The notes beneath the pieces are model-generated. The model was not told the DNA's origin, did no database searches, and saw only the letters and a list, made by a program, of their open reading frames with translations. Shown in pieces: positions 27,314 through 36,246 of a stretch of 64,000 bases of DNA. Position 1 is the stretch's first letter. Each line of letters starts with the position of its first letter. Both the position numbers and the translations under genes were made by a program. Where the stretch lies: the NCBI GenBank assembly GCA_021805725.1, contig JAJZEH010000037.1, positions 307,799 through 371,798 of the forward strand, in the 5' to 3' direction. The DNA is from Pseudomonadota bacterium. GTDB lineage: Bacteria > Pseudomonadota > Gammaproteobacteria > Burkholderiales > Ferrovaceae.

Positions 27314-27997
27314 CTACTTGATAACCTTCATCCAGGGAGATTTGCAGGTGGGGACTGCAGGATAATAAGCATTGCTGTCCGGACAGAAATAAAGGATCTG
27401 CTGGGAAAGGTTGCTTGGCGCACTGTTGGCTGGTGGTGCGGGGGGTGGCGCATCACGCGGTGGCATGGTGTTGTTGACGGGTGGAGGGCCCGATACCGGG
27501 CGAGCATTGGTGAGCGAAGACGCTGCATCCAGCCGCGTGACCCGGGTGGCACCTGCGCCTCCCAGAACTTGAACGCGATCGCCAACCCTGAAGTCTTCAT
27601 CTGCGCCTTGGGTCACCGCAATGACATAGCCGCTATCGAGGCGTACCGTAATTTCAAGGCCTTCCTGGGTTGCAGCGGAATTCTGAATCGCTTCTCCGGC
27701 AGCAGCGCCAGCGATCGTGCCCAGAATTGTCGATGCCGCGTTACCCGTACCCTGCCCCATGGTATGACCCAATGCGGCTCCGCCCACTGCACCCGCCAGC
27801 AGACCCACAGCACCCGGTTCACTCGCCTGGATTCTGACTTTGCGAATGCTCTCGATCGTACCCAGTCGAACAGATTGTTCTCCGCGCACTTGCCCGTAGG
27901 TGTAGTCAGAGCCGCCTACGCCCGGAGTTGTACAACCAGAAACTGCTATAACCGCCAATGCCGTCATGGTCAATGCTGCAACGGATCTTGTTTTCAT
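27314..27997 (-). CDS. outer-membrane lipoprotein with glycine-zipper, SlyB/Pcp-like
   Basis: 227 residues from the ATG at 27997, chosen for its GGAG six bases upstream; a longer frame exists. A lipoprotein signal ends in AVSGC (Cys22). The middle has the Gly-rich zipper typical of SlyB/Pcp and Rick_17kDa-type proteins (AVGGAALGHTMGQGTGN and GTIAGAAAGEAI). A small beta domain follows (RLDSGYVIAVTQG...FRVGDRVQVLGG), then a Pro-rich linker. The C-terminal 40 residues end with a cysteine-containing YFCPDSNAYYP segment not usual in SlyB. A role in envelope integrity is inferred from the family. Confidence 0.75.
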   Translation of the reverse strand: MKTRSVAALTMTALAVIAVSGCTTPGVGGSDYTYGQVRGEQSVRLGTIESIRKVRIQASEPGAVGLLAGAVGGAALGHTMGQGTGNAASTILGTIAGAAAGEAIQNSAATQEGLEITVRLDSGYVIAVTQGADEDFRVGDRVQVLGGAGATRVTRLDAASSLTNARPVSGPPPVNNTMPPRDAPPPAPPANSAPSNLSQQILYFCPDSNAYYPAVPTCKSPWMKVIK

Positions 27998-28049
27998 GTA
28001 AATCTCCAAGGTAATTACGCAATGCATTGTAAAACAACTCGTTATTATT

Positions 28050-28064
28050 AGATCAAAATGATCT
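28050..28064. promoter_or_regulatory. 6-bp inverted repeat upstream of the lipoprotein gene
   Basis: AGATCA (28050-28055) and TGATCT (28059-28064) form a perfect inverted repeat around AAA, about 53 bp upstream of the minus-strand lipoprotein ATG in the 233-bp divergent intergenic region shared with ettA. It could be an operator for one of the divergent genes. It is not an FNR box, because the half-sites point the other way. Nothing else distinctive is seen in this intergenic region. Confidence 0.25.
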
Positions 28065-28230
28065 GTAAAGGGGTATTACGCAGCGCTTGTCACTCCGACT
28101 GCCCTTTCGTCCTGCTTTTGAGCATAACGCATCATGTCAGTTCCCGTGGACTACAACATGCGCAAATTCACTCGCTGTGACGCTGCGGCTCTGGTACCCT
28201 CGCTGTTTTTAGACTTGCGGAAGTTGCACA

Positions 28231-29898
28231 ATGGCACAGTATGTATTCACCATGAACAGGGTCAGCAAGATTGTCCCTCCGAAGCGCCAGATCCTCAAGG
28301 ACATTTCGCTCAGCTTCTTTCCAGGCGCCAAAATCGGCGTATTGGGGCTGAACGGCTCGGGCAAGTCCACCCTGCTTCGGATCATGGCAGGCATCGACAC
28401 GGAAATCGAGGGCGAAGCCACGCCCATGCCCAACCTCAGCATAGGCTATTTGCCGCAGGAACCGCAGCTTGATCCCGAGATCACCGTGCGTGAAGCCGTT
28501 GAACAGGGGCTGGGTGAGATTCTTTCGGCCCGGAAGGCCCTGGAAGTTGTTTATGCAGCTTATGCAGAGCCTGATGCCGATTTTGACGCATTGGCTGCTG
28601 AACAGGCCCGGCTCGAAGCCATCATCAATGCATCGGATGGTCACACTGCCGAGCTTCAGATGGAAGTTGCAGCCGATGCGCTGCGCTTACCCCCCTGGGA
28701 TGCCAAAATTGGCAAATTGTCCGGCGGAGAAAAACGCCGCGTAGCGCTTTGTCGCCTGTTGATCTCCAAACCAGACATGCTGCTGCTCGATGAGCCTACT
28801 AATCACCTGGATGCGGAAAGCGTGGACTGGTTAGAGCAGTTTCTGCAACGATTTCCTGGAACCGTGGTGGCAGTCACCCACGATCGTTACTTTCTTGACA
28901 ATGCCGCCGAATGGATTCTTGAGCTGGACCGCGGACATGGCATTCCCTGGAAGGGCAACTACACATCCTGGCTGGAACAGAAGGAAGATCGCCTCAAGCA
29001 GGAGGAGTCACAGGAATCTGCTCGCCAGAAAGCCATCCAGAAGGAACTGGAATGGGTGCGCCAAAACCCCAAGGGACGCCAGGCCAAGTCCAAATCCCGC
29101 CTTGCACGATTCGAAGAGCTGAGCTCGCAGGAATACCAGAAGCGTAATGAAACCCAGGAAATCTTCATCCCGGTGGGCGATCGTCTGGGCGATACCGTGA
29201 TTGAGTTCAATGACGTGAGCAAGGGTTTTGGTGATCGGCTGCTGCTGGATCACACCAGCTTTGCGATTCCGCCGGGGGCCATCGTGGGAATCATCGGCCC
29301 CAATGGTGCTGGTAAATCCACCCTGTTTCGCATGATTACCGGCCAGGATAAACCCGATTCGGGCTCCATCAGGATCGGCCCAACCGTCAAACTGTCCTTC
29401 GTGGACCAAAGTCGCGACGCACTGAACAGCAAGAATACCGTCTGGGAGGAAATCTCGGGCGGGGCGGACATACTGACCGTGGGTAAATTCGAGACCCCCT
29501 CCCGCGCATATATTGGCCGTTTCAATTTCAAGGGTGCAGACCAGCAGAAGGTCGTTGGTAATCTTTCAGGGGGCGAGCGAGGGCGTCTGCATCTTGCAAA
29601 AACCCTGATTCAAGGCGGAAATGTCCTGCTCCTGGATGAGCCCTCCAATGATTTGGACGTGGAAACCCTGCGTGCCCTGGAGGATGCCCTGCTGGAATTT
29701 GCCGGCTGTGTGATGGTGATTTCTCATGATCGCTGGTTTCTGGACCGGATTGCCACCCACATCATGGCATTCGAAGGGGAGTCGCAGGTGGTGTTCTTTG
29801 CCGGTAACTACCAGGAGTACGAAGCAGACAAAAAGAAGCGCCTGGGGGACGAAGGTGCTCGACCCAAGCGCATTCGATTCAAGGCGTTGCGGGCTTAA
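28231..29898 (+). CDS. ettA: energy-dependent translational throttle protein (ABC-F)
   Basis: A 555-residue ABC-F protein with two ATPase cassettes and no membrane segment. Walker A motifs are GLNGSGKST (about 40-48) and GPNGAGKST (about 357-365), with signatures LSGGEKRRV and LSGGERGRL. The arm between them and the linker rich in Lys, Glu and Gln (KEDRLKQEE) match EttA. EttA binds the ribosomal E site and slows elongation entry when ATP is low. It is monocistronic here. The last 20 bp overlap the convergent helicase gene. Confidence 0.93.
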   Translation: MAQYVFTMNRVSKIVPPKRQILKDISLSFFPGAKIGVLGLNGSGKSTLLRIMAGIDTEIEGEATPMPNLSIGYLPQEPQLDPEITVREAVEQGLGEILSARKALEVVYAAYAEPDADFDALAAEQARLEAIINASDGHTAELQMEVAADALRLPPWDAKIGKLSGGEKRRVALCRLLISKPDMLLLDEPTNHLDAESVDWLEQFLQRFPGTVVAVTHDRYFLDNAAEWILELDRGHGIPWKGNYTSWLEQKEDRLKQEESQESARQKAIQKELEWVRQNPKGRQAKSKSRLARFEELSSQEYQKRNETQEIFIPVGDRLGDTVIEFNDVSKGFGDRLLLDHTSFAIPPGAIVGIIGPNGAGKSTLFRMITGQDKPDSGSIRIGPTVKLSFVDQSRDALNSKNTVWEEISGGADILTVGKFETPSRAYIGRFNFKGADQQKVVGNLSGGERGRLHLAKTLIQGGNVLLLDEPSNDLDVETLRALEDALLEFAGCVMVISHDRWFLDRIATHIMAFEGESQVVFFAGNYQEYEADKKKRLGDEGARPKRIRFKALRA

Positions 29899-32800
29899 CA
29901 ACCCCGCTGGCGGCCCCGGTTTCCTCCTGCAACAAACCGATCAGCTCTTCGGTGGAGATGGTGCTGGTCTCCCCTGCACCCTCCAGCAGACTGTCTGCCA
30001 GGTGGCGCTTGCGTTCATGCAACGCCACGATTTTTTCTTCGATGGTGTCTTTCGAGATCAGCCGGTAAACGGTCACCGGGCGTGTCTGACCTATGCGGTG
30101 GGCGCGGTCTGAGGCCTGGTCTTCCACTGCCGGATTCCACCAGGGATCCATGTGGATGACATAATCTGCGCCGGTGAGATTAAGCCCAACCCCCCCCGCC
30201 TTCAGGCTGATCAAGAACAAGTCGCCCTCGCCTTCCTGGAAGGCCTTGACGCGGCGTACGCGCTCCATGGAAGGAGTCGAGCCATCCAGATAATGGAAGG
30301 AAACGCCACGCTCAGTGACGGCCTCGCGGATGATTTCCAGGTAATCCACAAATTGACTGAATATCAGTGCACGATGGCCACTTTCCCGCAGTTCCTCGAC
30401 AATTTCCATGAGTGCGGCCACTTTGCCCGAGGCCCATTCACGGTCTGGAATGACCAGGGAACCATGGCAACAGGCCCGGCGCAATTTCATGATACCCGCC
30501 AGTACCCGGATTCTGTTGGGTTGGTCTTCACCCTCCACGGTGACGCTTTCCAAAGCTTGCTGACGGACCGCCTCATACATGGCCCGCTCATCCGGACTAA
30601 GATCCAGCGTCAAGGTCACCTCGGTGCGCGGCGGCAGTTCTGACAGCACCTGGGACTTGGTACGACGCAATACAAAGGGTTGAATCAGGCGGCGCAGGCG
30701 TTCACGGGCCTCTGCGTCATTGTTCTTTTCAATGGGGACGGCAAAGCGGTCCGTAAACGAATCCAGCGAGCCCAATAGCCCCGGGTTGATGAAGCGAAAG
30801 AGATTCCACAGTTCACCCAGATGATTTTCTATGGGGGTGCCGGTCGTAATCAGGCGAAACTTGGATTTCAGTTTCATCGCCGCCTGAGAGCGTTTGGTGC
30901 CGGAATTCTTGATCGCCTGGGCTTCGTCCAGGACTACCGTGGCCCATTCTTTGGTGGCCAGGGCTTCGGTTTCCTGCTGAAAAAGGGTGTAGCTCATGAT
31001 GATCAATTCGCCGGGGCCCGCATCCGCAAAATTCCGGTCGCGGGGTCCGTTTCCCAACCAGCGAATCTTGAGCGACGGGGCAAAACGCCTTGCTTCGCTA
31101 TCCCAGTTACCGCATACGGAAGTGGGCGCAACCACCAGGGCCGGGCCCTGCGAGGCGCGGTACAACAGCAATGCCAGGGTTTGCAAGGTTTTCCCCAGCC
31201 CCATGTCGTCGGCAAGGCAGGCACCTGCACCAGAATGTGCATGGCGAGCCAGCCATTCAAAACCGACTTTCTGGTAGTCCCGCAATTCAGCATTAAGGCC
31301 CTCGGGCAATTCGGGTTGCCATACGGACAGGGCTTCGCGCCGCTCCAGCAAAGCGCGCCAGCCTGGATCGCTGTGGGTTTCGGTGACTTCATCCACGACG
31401 CTGGACAACTGCGATGCAGCCAGTGCATGGATGCGCAGCAGATCGGCATGTTGTTCGGACAAGCCGCCCAGTTCACGTACACGCCTGAGCAGTTGCTCGC
31501 TCAAGGCCAGGTATTGCCCATCCTTGAGGGCCACAAACCGGGTTCCTGGCGTGGAGGCGGCTTCCAGCAATGCCTTGAGTTCAACCACGGTGTTGCTGTC
31601 CACCGCGATGCTTCCCGAAACCCCCAGCCAATCGCCTTGTGAGGAGACCTGCAAAGTCAGTTGGCTTGCATCCACCTCACCGCGAATCTTTAATGTCTCA
31701 CCTTCAGGCCAGCGCAATTTCACCTCGTCGCCCATCTCGCGCAGGGCAAGGAGCAATTCGCAAGCCGTGGCTGGGTTGGTGCTGTGACCGTGATAGTCGT
31801 AATCGGAAGGCTTGATCCAGGGAAGGCAAACCTCAAAAATTCTGTCAGCCGCAGCGCGCTCCTGGCGCAATTGGCGCAAGGACTCGCGCTGCACCGGTTC
31901 GTCGGGAGACGCATAACCCACGCATTCCTGACCGGCGCCTGGTGTGTACGCTTCACCGCGATCCCCTTCGGGATACACCATGAGCTCCACCTGAAGTCCC
32001 GTGGGCGAAGGTGACAACAAGGCATAGATTTGTGGGTCAGCCGGAACGATTTCCGTGTTTCCACCTCCGATGTCTGACCTGACGCGAAAGCGCAGGGTCA
32101 GTCCTTCAATCGACTTTACCAGACGCTCCTCTGCGGATTTTGGCAATACCAGACCCTCTCGGCCGATCACGCCCAATGCGCGTTCCTGATCTGCCGACAT
32201 CTCGATGATGCGCAACCGGTTGCGGGTCTCACGCATCAGGTGATATCGCGACTCTTCCGGCAAGGCGGGCGTCATGACGAGACGCAGTTGATTCCGCTCG
32301 CGCTGGACCACGATTTCGGGTTGGCCTCGCAGCAACTGCACGGATTGATCCGGGCTTTGGGACCAGAACAGCAGGGGGTGGTCTATCAACAGGGCCAAGG
32401 CCGACATGCTGTCGATTCGCTTCTCGCTGCCCTTTTTGGCGATATCCGCATGGCGCAACATGGCGATCACTGCGCGGTCCTGCTCCGTCAATCCTTCCAG
32501 GTCCTGCTGGGCCGTGAGCATTCGATTGATGGTGACGGCTTTTCCCTGGCCCCAGGCATTGCCCTGTGCGCGCCGCTGTTCGCGCGCTTCAAGCAAACAT
32601 TGTCCCGTTTCGGGAATATAGGTGAGGTACCAGGCAAATCGCACATTTCGTGGCGGCGGCGTGGTGCTGGAAAATTCATTGCCCAATCGGTCCAGAGCCC
32701 CCAAAGCGCGCTCCCACAGCGGCTGGCGTCGGATTGCTTCGGCCAGCGTGGTCGTACCCAGTTCATAATGAAGTTTTTCAGCGCGCTCTGCCGAAGTGGG

Positions 32801-34072
32801 ATTATCCATTCGTCCCAACAGCCCCAGGGCTTCCGCCGCAATCCACCGATAGCCTTGGGATTCGGCTTTGGCGGCAAGGTCGCGCAGGCGATCACGGTCA
32901 ATGCGCTCCCCAGCCCCGTCCACCCACCAACTGGCCAAAGCGCGAAACAGGGTACCCAAGGGATCGCGATCAGAAGCTTCCGTGCGGTCTTCAGAGGCCA
33001 GCACGTCCACCGACTGGGTGGCCCGTGCCACATGCCCAAGGCAGGCGAAAACGGAAAGCATGGACGAGCCCCCCTTGATGACTGCGGCGATGTGGCTGGA
33101 CGCCTTTTCCAGGCGTTTGGGATCTCCTGTGGAAATCAGGGCGATGACGTAGGCCACCCCGCTTAAGCCCGCCATGCCCGCCTTGCGCAAATCCTGTGCC
33201 TTTTTGCCATCCTTGAGAACGCTCTCAAAGATTTTCAGGCCCTCTTCCATCTGCCCGCGAAGCACGCACGCAAGTCCTGCGATGGGTGTTGTGGCATTGC
33301 CACTCTTGCCGCGCGAGAGCAAGACGGCATCGTCAATGTGCCCTCGCATGACCATGGGTTCGCACAGCACCGTGGCAAACCAGCCCTTCTGTTCATCCCT
33401 GGCGGTCTTGGCGCGATCCCTCAGCCAGGACATGGGCCCGGAACAGGACTCCATCCGGTTCAGACGGACCATCAACAGGGTTGCGGCAACGGGCAGGCTG
33501 ATCTCCGGCGGCAAACTGTCAAATTGAGCAGACTGGAAGGGGTTGTCGAAAATGGCGACATAGGGGTTTTTGCTGCGCCACTCTGCAGAAAAATAGCTCT
33601 GGATGGTTTGAGCAAGGCGTGTGAAATCATCAAACCGGCCGGCGTACAGGGCAAGGCGCAAGTCGCGCACACCTTCACCAAATTGGCGCACAAAATAGCC
33701 ATAACGATAATCGGCAATCTTGAAAACGGTACGGATGGCTTCGACCATCGGGGCGCAGCGTGCCGTGTGTGAGAGCAGGCGTGCAAGGTGTTCCGAGAGC
33801 GTCTGCTCGCAAGAGATTCGGGGCCCCTGTGCAACCAGTGCGCCGCTGGCAACCAGGGATTCCACCGCAGGGTTAAGCGTGGCCAGCACCCAGGGCTGAC
33901 CCTCAGCGTCGCGACACTGCGCGGCTTCCAGGCATTGAAGTAGCTGCCCCTTGGTGATAGGGACATGGGCCAGCGACACCAGTTGCAATAACTCCAACAG
34001 ATGGAGCGCAAATGCCGGTTTGTCTTGGTCCACTTCTGCCAGAGGTCTAGGAACTACAGGGGTCATCACCAT
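29879..34072 (-). CDS. SNF2-family DNA helicase/translocase with long N-terminal region
   Basis: A very large (1397-residue) protein. The C-terminal part is a SNF2/RapA-class ATPase: motif I DDMGLGKT near residue 950, LDEAQAIKN (DEAQ box) near 1046, LITTGTPIENH, GGVGLNLTGADYVIHMDPWWNP, and motif VI QASDRAHRIGQ near 1319. The first 900 or so residues show no recognised catalytic motif and look largely helical, possibly repeat-like. Such proteins are seen in many bacteria, annotated only as DEAD/DEAH box helicase. They remodel DNA-protein complexes; a defence or repair role is possible but not shown here. The gene is monocistronic and divergent from mlaF. Confidence 0.85.
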   Translation of the reverse strand: MVMTPVVPRPLAEVDQDKPAFALHLLELLQLVSLAHVPITKGQLLQCLEAAQCRDAEGQPWVLATLNPAVESLVASGALVAQGPRISCEQTLSEHLARLLSHTARCAPMVEAIRTVFKIADYRYGYFVRQFGEGVRDLRLALYAGRFDDFTRLAQTIQSYFSAEWRSKNPYVAIFDNPFQSAQFDSLPPEISLPVAATLLMVRLNRMESCSGPMSWLRDRAKTARDEQKGWFATVLCEPMVMRGHIDDAVLLSRGKSGNATTPIAGLACVLRGQMEEGLKIFESVLKDGKKAQDLRKAGMAGLSGVAYVIALISTGDPKRLEKASSHIAAVIKGGSSMLSVFACLGHVARATQSVDVLASEDRTEASDRDPLGTLFRALASWWVDGAGERIDRDRLRDLAAKAESQGYRWIAAEALGLLGRMDNPTSAERAEKLHYELGTTTLAEAIRRQPLWERALGALDRLGNEFSSTTPPPRNVRFAWYLTYIPETGQCLLEAREQRRAQGNAWGQGKAVTINRMLTAQQDLEGLTEQDRAVIAMLRHADIAKKGSEKRIDSMSALALLIDHPLLFWSQSPDQSVQLLRGQPEIVVQRERNQLRLVMTPALPEESRYHLMRETRNRLRIIEMSADQERALGVIGREGLVLPKSAEERLVKSIEGLTLRFRVRSDIGGGNTEIVPADPQIYALLSPSPTGLQVELMVYPEGDRGEAYTPGAGQECVGYASPDEPVQRESLRQLRQERAAADRIFEVCLPWIKPSDYDYHGHSTNPATACELLLALREMGDEVKLRWPEGETLKIRGEVDASQLTLQVSSQGDWLGVSGSIAVDSNTVVELKALLEAASTPGTRFVALKDGQYLALSEQLLRRVRELGGLSEQHADLLRIHALAASQLSSVVDEVTETHSDPGWRALLERREALSVWQPELPEGLNAELRDYQKVGFEWLARHAHSGAGACLADDMGLGKTLQTLALLLYRASQGPALVVAPTSVCGNWDSEARRFAPSLKIRWLGNGPRDRNFADAGPGELIIMSYTLFQQETEALATKEWATVVLDEAQAIKNSGTKRSQAAMKLKSKFRLITTGTPIENHLGELWNLFRFINPGLLGSLDSFTDRFAVPIEKNNDAEARERLRRLIQPFVLRRTKSQVLSELPPRTEVTLTLDLSPDERAMYEAVRQQALESVTVEGEDQPNRIRVLAGIMKLRRACCHGSLVIPDREWASGKVAALMEIVEELRESGHRALIFSQFVDYLEIIREAVTERGVSFHYLDGSTPSMERVRRVKAFQEGEGDLFLISLKAGGVGLNLTGADYVIHMDPWWNPAVEDQASDRAHRIGQTRPVTVYRLISKDTIEEKIVALHERKRHLADSLLEGAGETSTISTEELIGLLQEETGAASGVVKPATP

Positions 34073-34259
34073 TCGGTGTCCGAAACTGATTCAATGAAGT
34101 TATGTGTACAGACGAAGCTAAAGATTCTACGGCTTCGATAGCCATATGCCAAGGCCCTGATTTTTTGCCATGTTTTTGCATCTGCCGGCTGTTTTCCTTG
34201 CCTTGAGACGGCTCGCCCGCTAGGATTGCGTGCTACTTCCATATTTCGCCGAGAATGAT

Positions 34260-35069
34260 ATGAGCTCTCCTTTGCTTGAACTTGAAGATTTGCATTTCAG
34301 TTACGGTTCTCGCGAGGTCTTGCGGGGAATCAACATGACCCTAGCAGAAGGCAAGATTTCGGCGATCCTGGGAACAAGCGGTTGCGGCAAAACGACCTTG
34401 CTGAAGCTCGTGGGTGGACAGTTGCATCCAGACCGCGGTGCGGTGCGATTCAGGGGACGGGTGGTGCACGAAATGAATGACCGCCAGCTGTACGAAATGC
34501 GTCGCGAAATGGGCATGATGTTCCAGCAGGGTGGTCTCTTCAGTGACATGACCGTATTCGATAACGTGGCTTTCCCCATCAGGGAGCATACGCAGCTGCC
34601 CGAACGGCTGGTACGGGATCTGGTCCTGATGAAACTCCAGGCAGTGGGGTTGCGCGGAGCGCGTGACCTCTTTCCGGCTGAATTATCAGGAGGAATGAAC
34701 CGCAGGGTCTGCCTCGCGCGAGCCATTGCCATGGATCCCACCGTGACCATTTACGATGAGCCCTTCGCCGGACTCGACCCTATATCCCTCAATGCCGTGG
34801 CCAAATTAATTCGTGAACTTAATGACGCCATTGGCATCACATCCATCGTCGTTACCTATGACGTCAGCGAATCCTTGAAAGTGGTTGATGAAATCTTTTT
34901 GCTCTCTGAGGGCGTGGTCGTGAGTCACGGAGACCCGGCGACACTCAGTAATTCCAACGATCCCTATGCGCATCAGTTCATTCACGCCGAGCCCGATGGA
35001 CCCGTGCCGTTTCAGGTTCCGGCGCCCTCGCTGGCCCGCGATTTTCGTTTTGCCCCTGTTGCGAGGTAA
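34260..35069 (+). CDS. mlaF: MlaF-like phospholipid-transport ATPase
   Basis: 269 residues from the ATG at 34260; an upstream GTG ten codons earlier is less likely. Walker A GTSGCGKTT (38-46), signature LSGGMNRRVCLARAI and Walker B TIYDEPFAGLDP are clear. The C-terminal ADGPVPF-like stretch (EPDGPVPFQVP) is characteristic of MlaF/Ttg2A, the ATPase of the inner-membrane phospholipid transporter MlaFEDB. The usual switch His is replaced by Tyr (VVTYDVSES), as compared with SHDV in E. coli MlaF, which may matter for activity. No mlaE, mlaD or mlaC is adjacent; instead mdtA follows two bases later. It may work with a permease encoded elsewhere. Confidence 0.75.
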   Translation: MSSPLLELEDLHFSYGSREVLRGINMTLAEGKISAILGTSGCGKTTLLKLVGGQLHPDRGAVRFRGRVVHEMNDRQLYEMRREMGMMFQQGGLFSDMTVFDNVAFPIREHTQLPERLVRDLVLMKLQAVGLRGARDLFPAELSGGMNRRVCLARAIAMDPTVTIYDEPFAGLDPISLNAVAKLIRELNDAIGITSIVVTYDVSESLKVVDEIFLLSEGVVVSHGDPATLSNSNDPYAHQFIHAEPDGPVPFQVPAPSLARDFRFAPVAR

Positions 35070-35071
35070 TT

Positions 35072-36238
35072 GTGAAATTGTCCATGAGCCAACTCTTTCA
35101 ATATAAGCGGCCCCGGTTCTGGATCGGAGTGCTGATACTGGGGTTGTTGGCTGCACTGGCCTTTAAATTGTATGTTGGTTCCCTTCACGGAGGTAAAGCT
35201 GCCAGCCCGCGCCGGGCGCCGTTGGCGCCCGTGAGTGTTGCCCCGGTCGCCACAACCGACTTTCCGGTATGGCTTGTCGGTTTGGGTACGGTCACACCCG
35301 TCTATACTGTCTCGGTACGTTCCATGGTGGACGGACAGCTGATGCGGGTCAATTTCCAGGAAGGGCAGATCGTCAAGGAGGGCGAGCTTCTGGCAGAAAT
35401 CGATCCGCGACCTTTTCAAGTCCAACTTGAGCAGGCATTGGGCCAACTCGCCCACGATCGTGCGCTGCTGCAGAATGCCCAACTGGATTTGAAGCGGTAC
35501 AAGGTACTCGCCGAGACCGGCGCAGTACCACAGCAGCAACTGGACACGCAGGTGGCCCTGGTGGCCCAGTACGAAGCCTCCATCCAGTCGGATCAGGCGC
35601 AGGTGGACAATGCCAAACTGCAACTGGTTTACGCGCGAATCACCGCTCCGGTGTCAGGCAGATTGGGTTTGCGTCAAGTGGACCCGGGCAACATCATCCA
35701 TACCACGGACACCAACGGCATGGTGATGCTGACGCAGCTTTCACCCATCACCGTCATTTTTCCCTTGCCACAAGATGCCCTGCCAGCCATCCTCAAAGCC
35801 CTTAAAGAGCCTGAGGCGTTGCGCGTGGAAGCCTGGGACCGGACCAACAGCATCCGGCTGGCCGAAGGTCATCTCCTGACGGTGGATAACGAAGTGGATG
35901 TCACCACAGGCATGGTCAAGCTACGGGCCCAGTTCAAGAATGCGGACTACAGTCTCTTTCCAAATCAGTTCGTCAATGCGCGCCTGAAAGTGGATACGAT
36001 CAAGGGTGCTCTCGTCATTCCCGTGGCAGGGGTGCAGCAAGGGGCGGAAGGGCCCTATGCCTACGTAGTCAACGCGCAGCACGTTGTGTCGGTGCGCAAG
36101 CTCAAAGTGGGTCCGGGCGATGGCGAACGCGTATCCATCTTGCAAGGTTTGGCAAATGGCGAGGAAGTGGTGACGGATGGTATAGACCACCTGCGTGAAG
36201 GAGTCACTGTCGAAGTATCCCATCACGAAAAGCCCTAG
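35072..36238 (+). CDS. mdtA: RND efflux periplasmic adaptor (MdtA-like)
   Basis: A 388-residue membrane-fusion protein with GTG start. An N-terminal membrane anchor ([19 protein letters not shown]) is followed by barrel-sandwich half-motifs ([22 protein letters not shown] and [17 protein letters not shown]), a coiled-coil hairpin with [11 protein letters not shown], and a C-terminal beta domain. It bridges the MdtBC pump and an outer-membrane channel. It starts two bases after mlaF and is eight bases before mdtB, so the pump genes form one operon. Confidence 0.9.
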   Translation: MKLSMSQLFQYKRPRFWIGVLILGLLAALAFKLYVGSLHGGKAASPRRAPLAPVSVAPVATTDFPVWLVGLGTVTPVYTVSVRSMVDGQLMRVNFQEGQIVKEGELLAEIDPRPFQVQLEQALGQLAHDRALLQNAQLDLKRYKVLAETGAVPQQQLDTQVALVAQYEASIQSDQAQVDNAKLQLVYARITAPVSGRLGLRQVDPGNIIHTTDTNGMVMLTQLSPITVIFPLPQDALPAILKALKEPEALRVEAWDRTNSIRLAEGHLLTVDNEVDVTTGMVKLRAQFKNADYSLFPNQFVNARLKVDTIKGALVIPVAGVQQGAEGPYAYVVNAQHVVSVRKLKVGPGDGERVSILQGLANGEEVVTDGIDHLREGVTVEVSHHEKP

Positions 36239-36246
36239 GCTTCACC

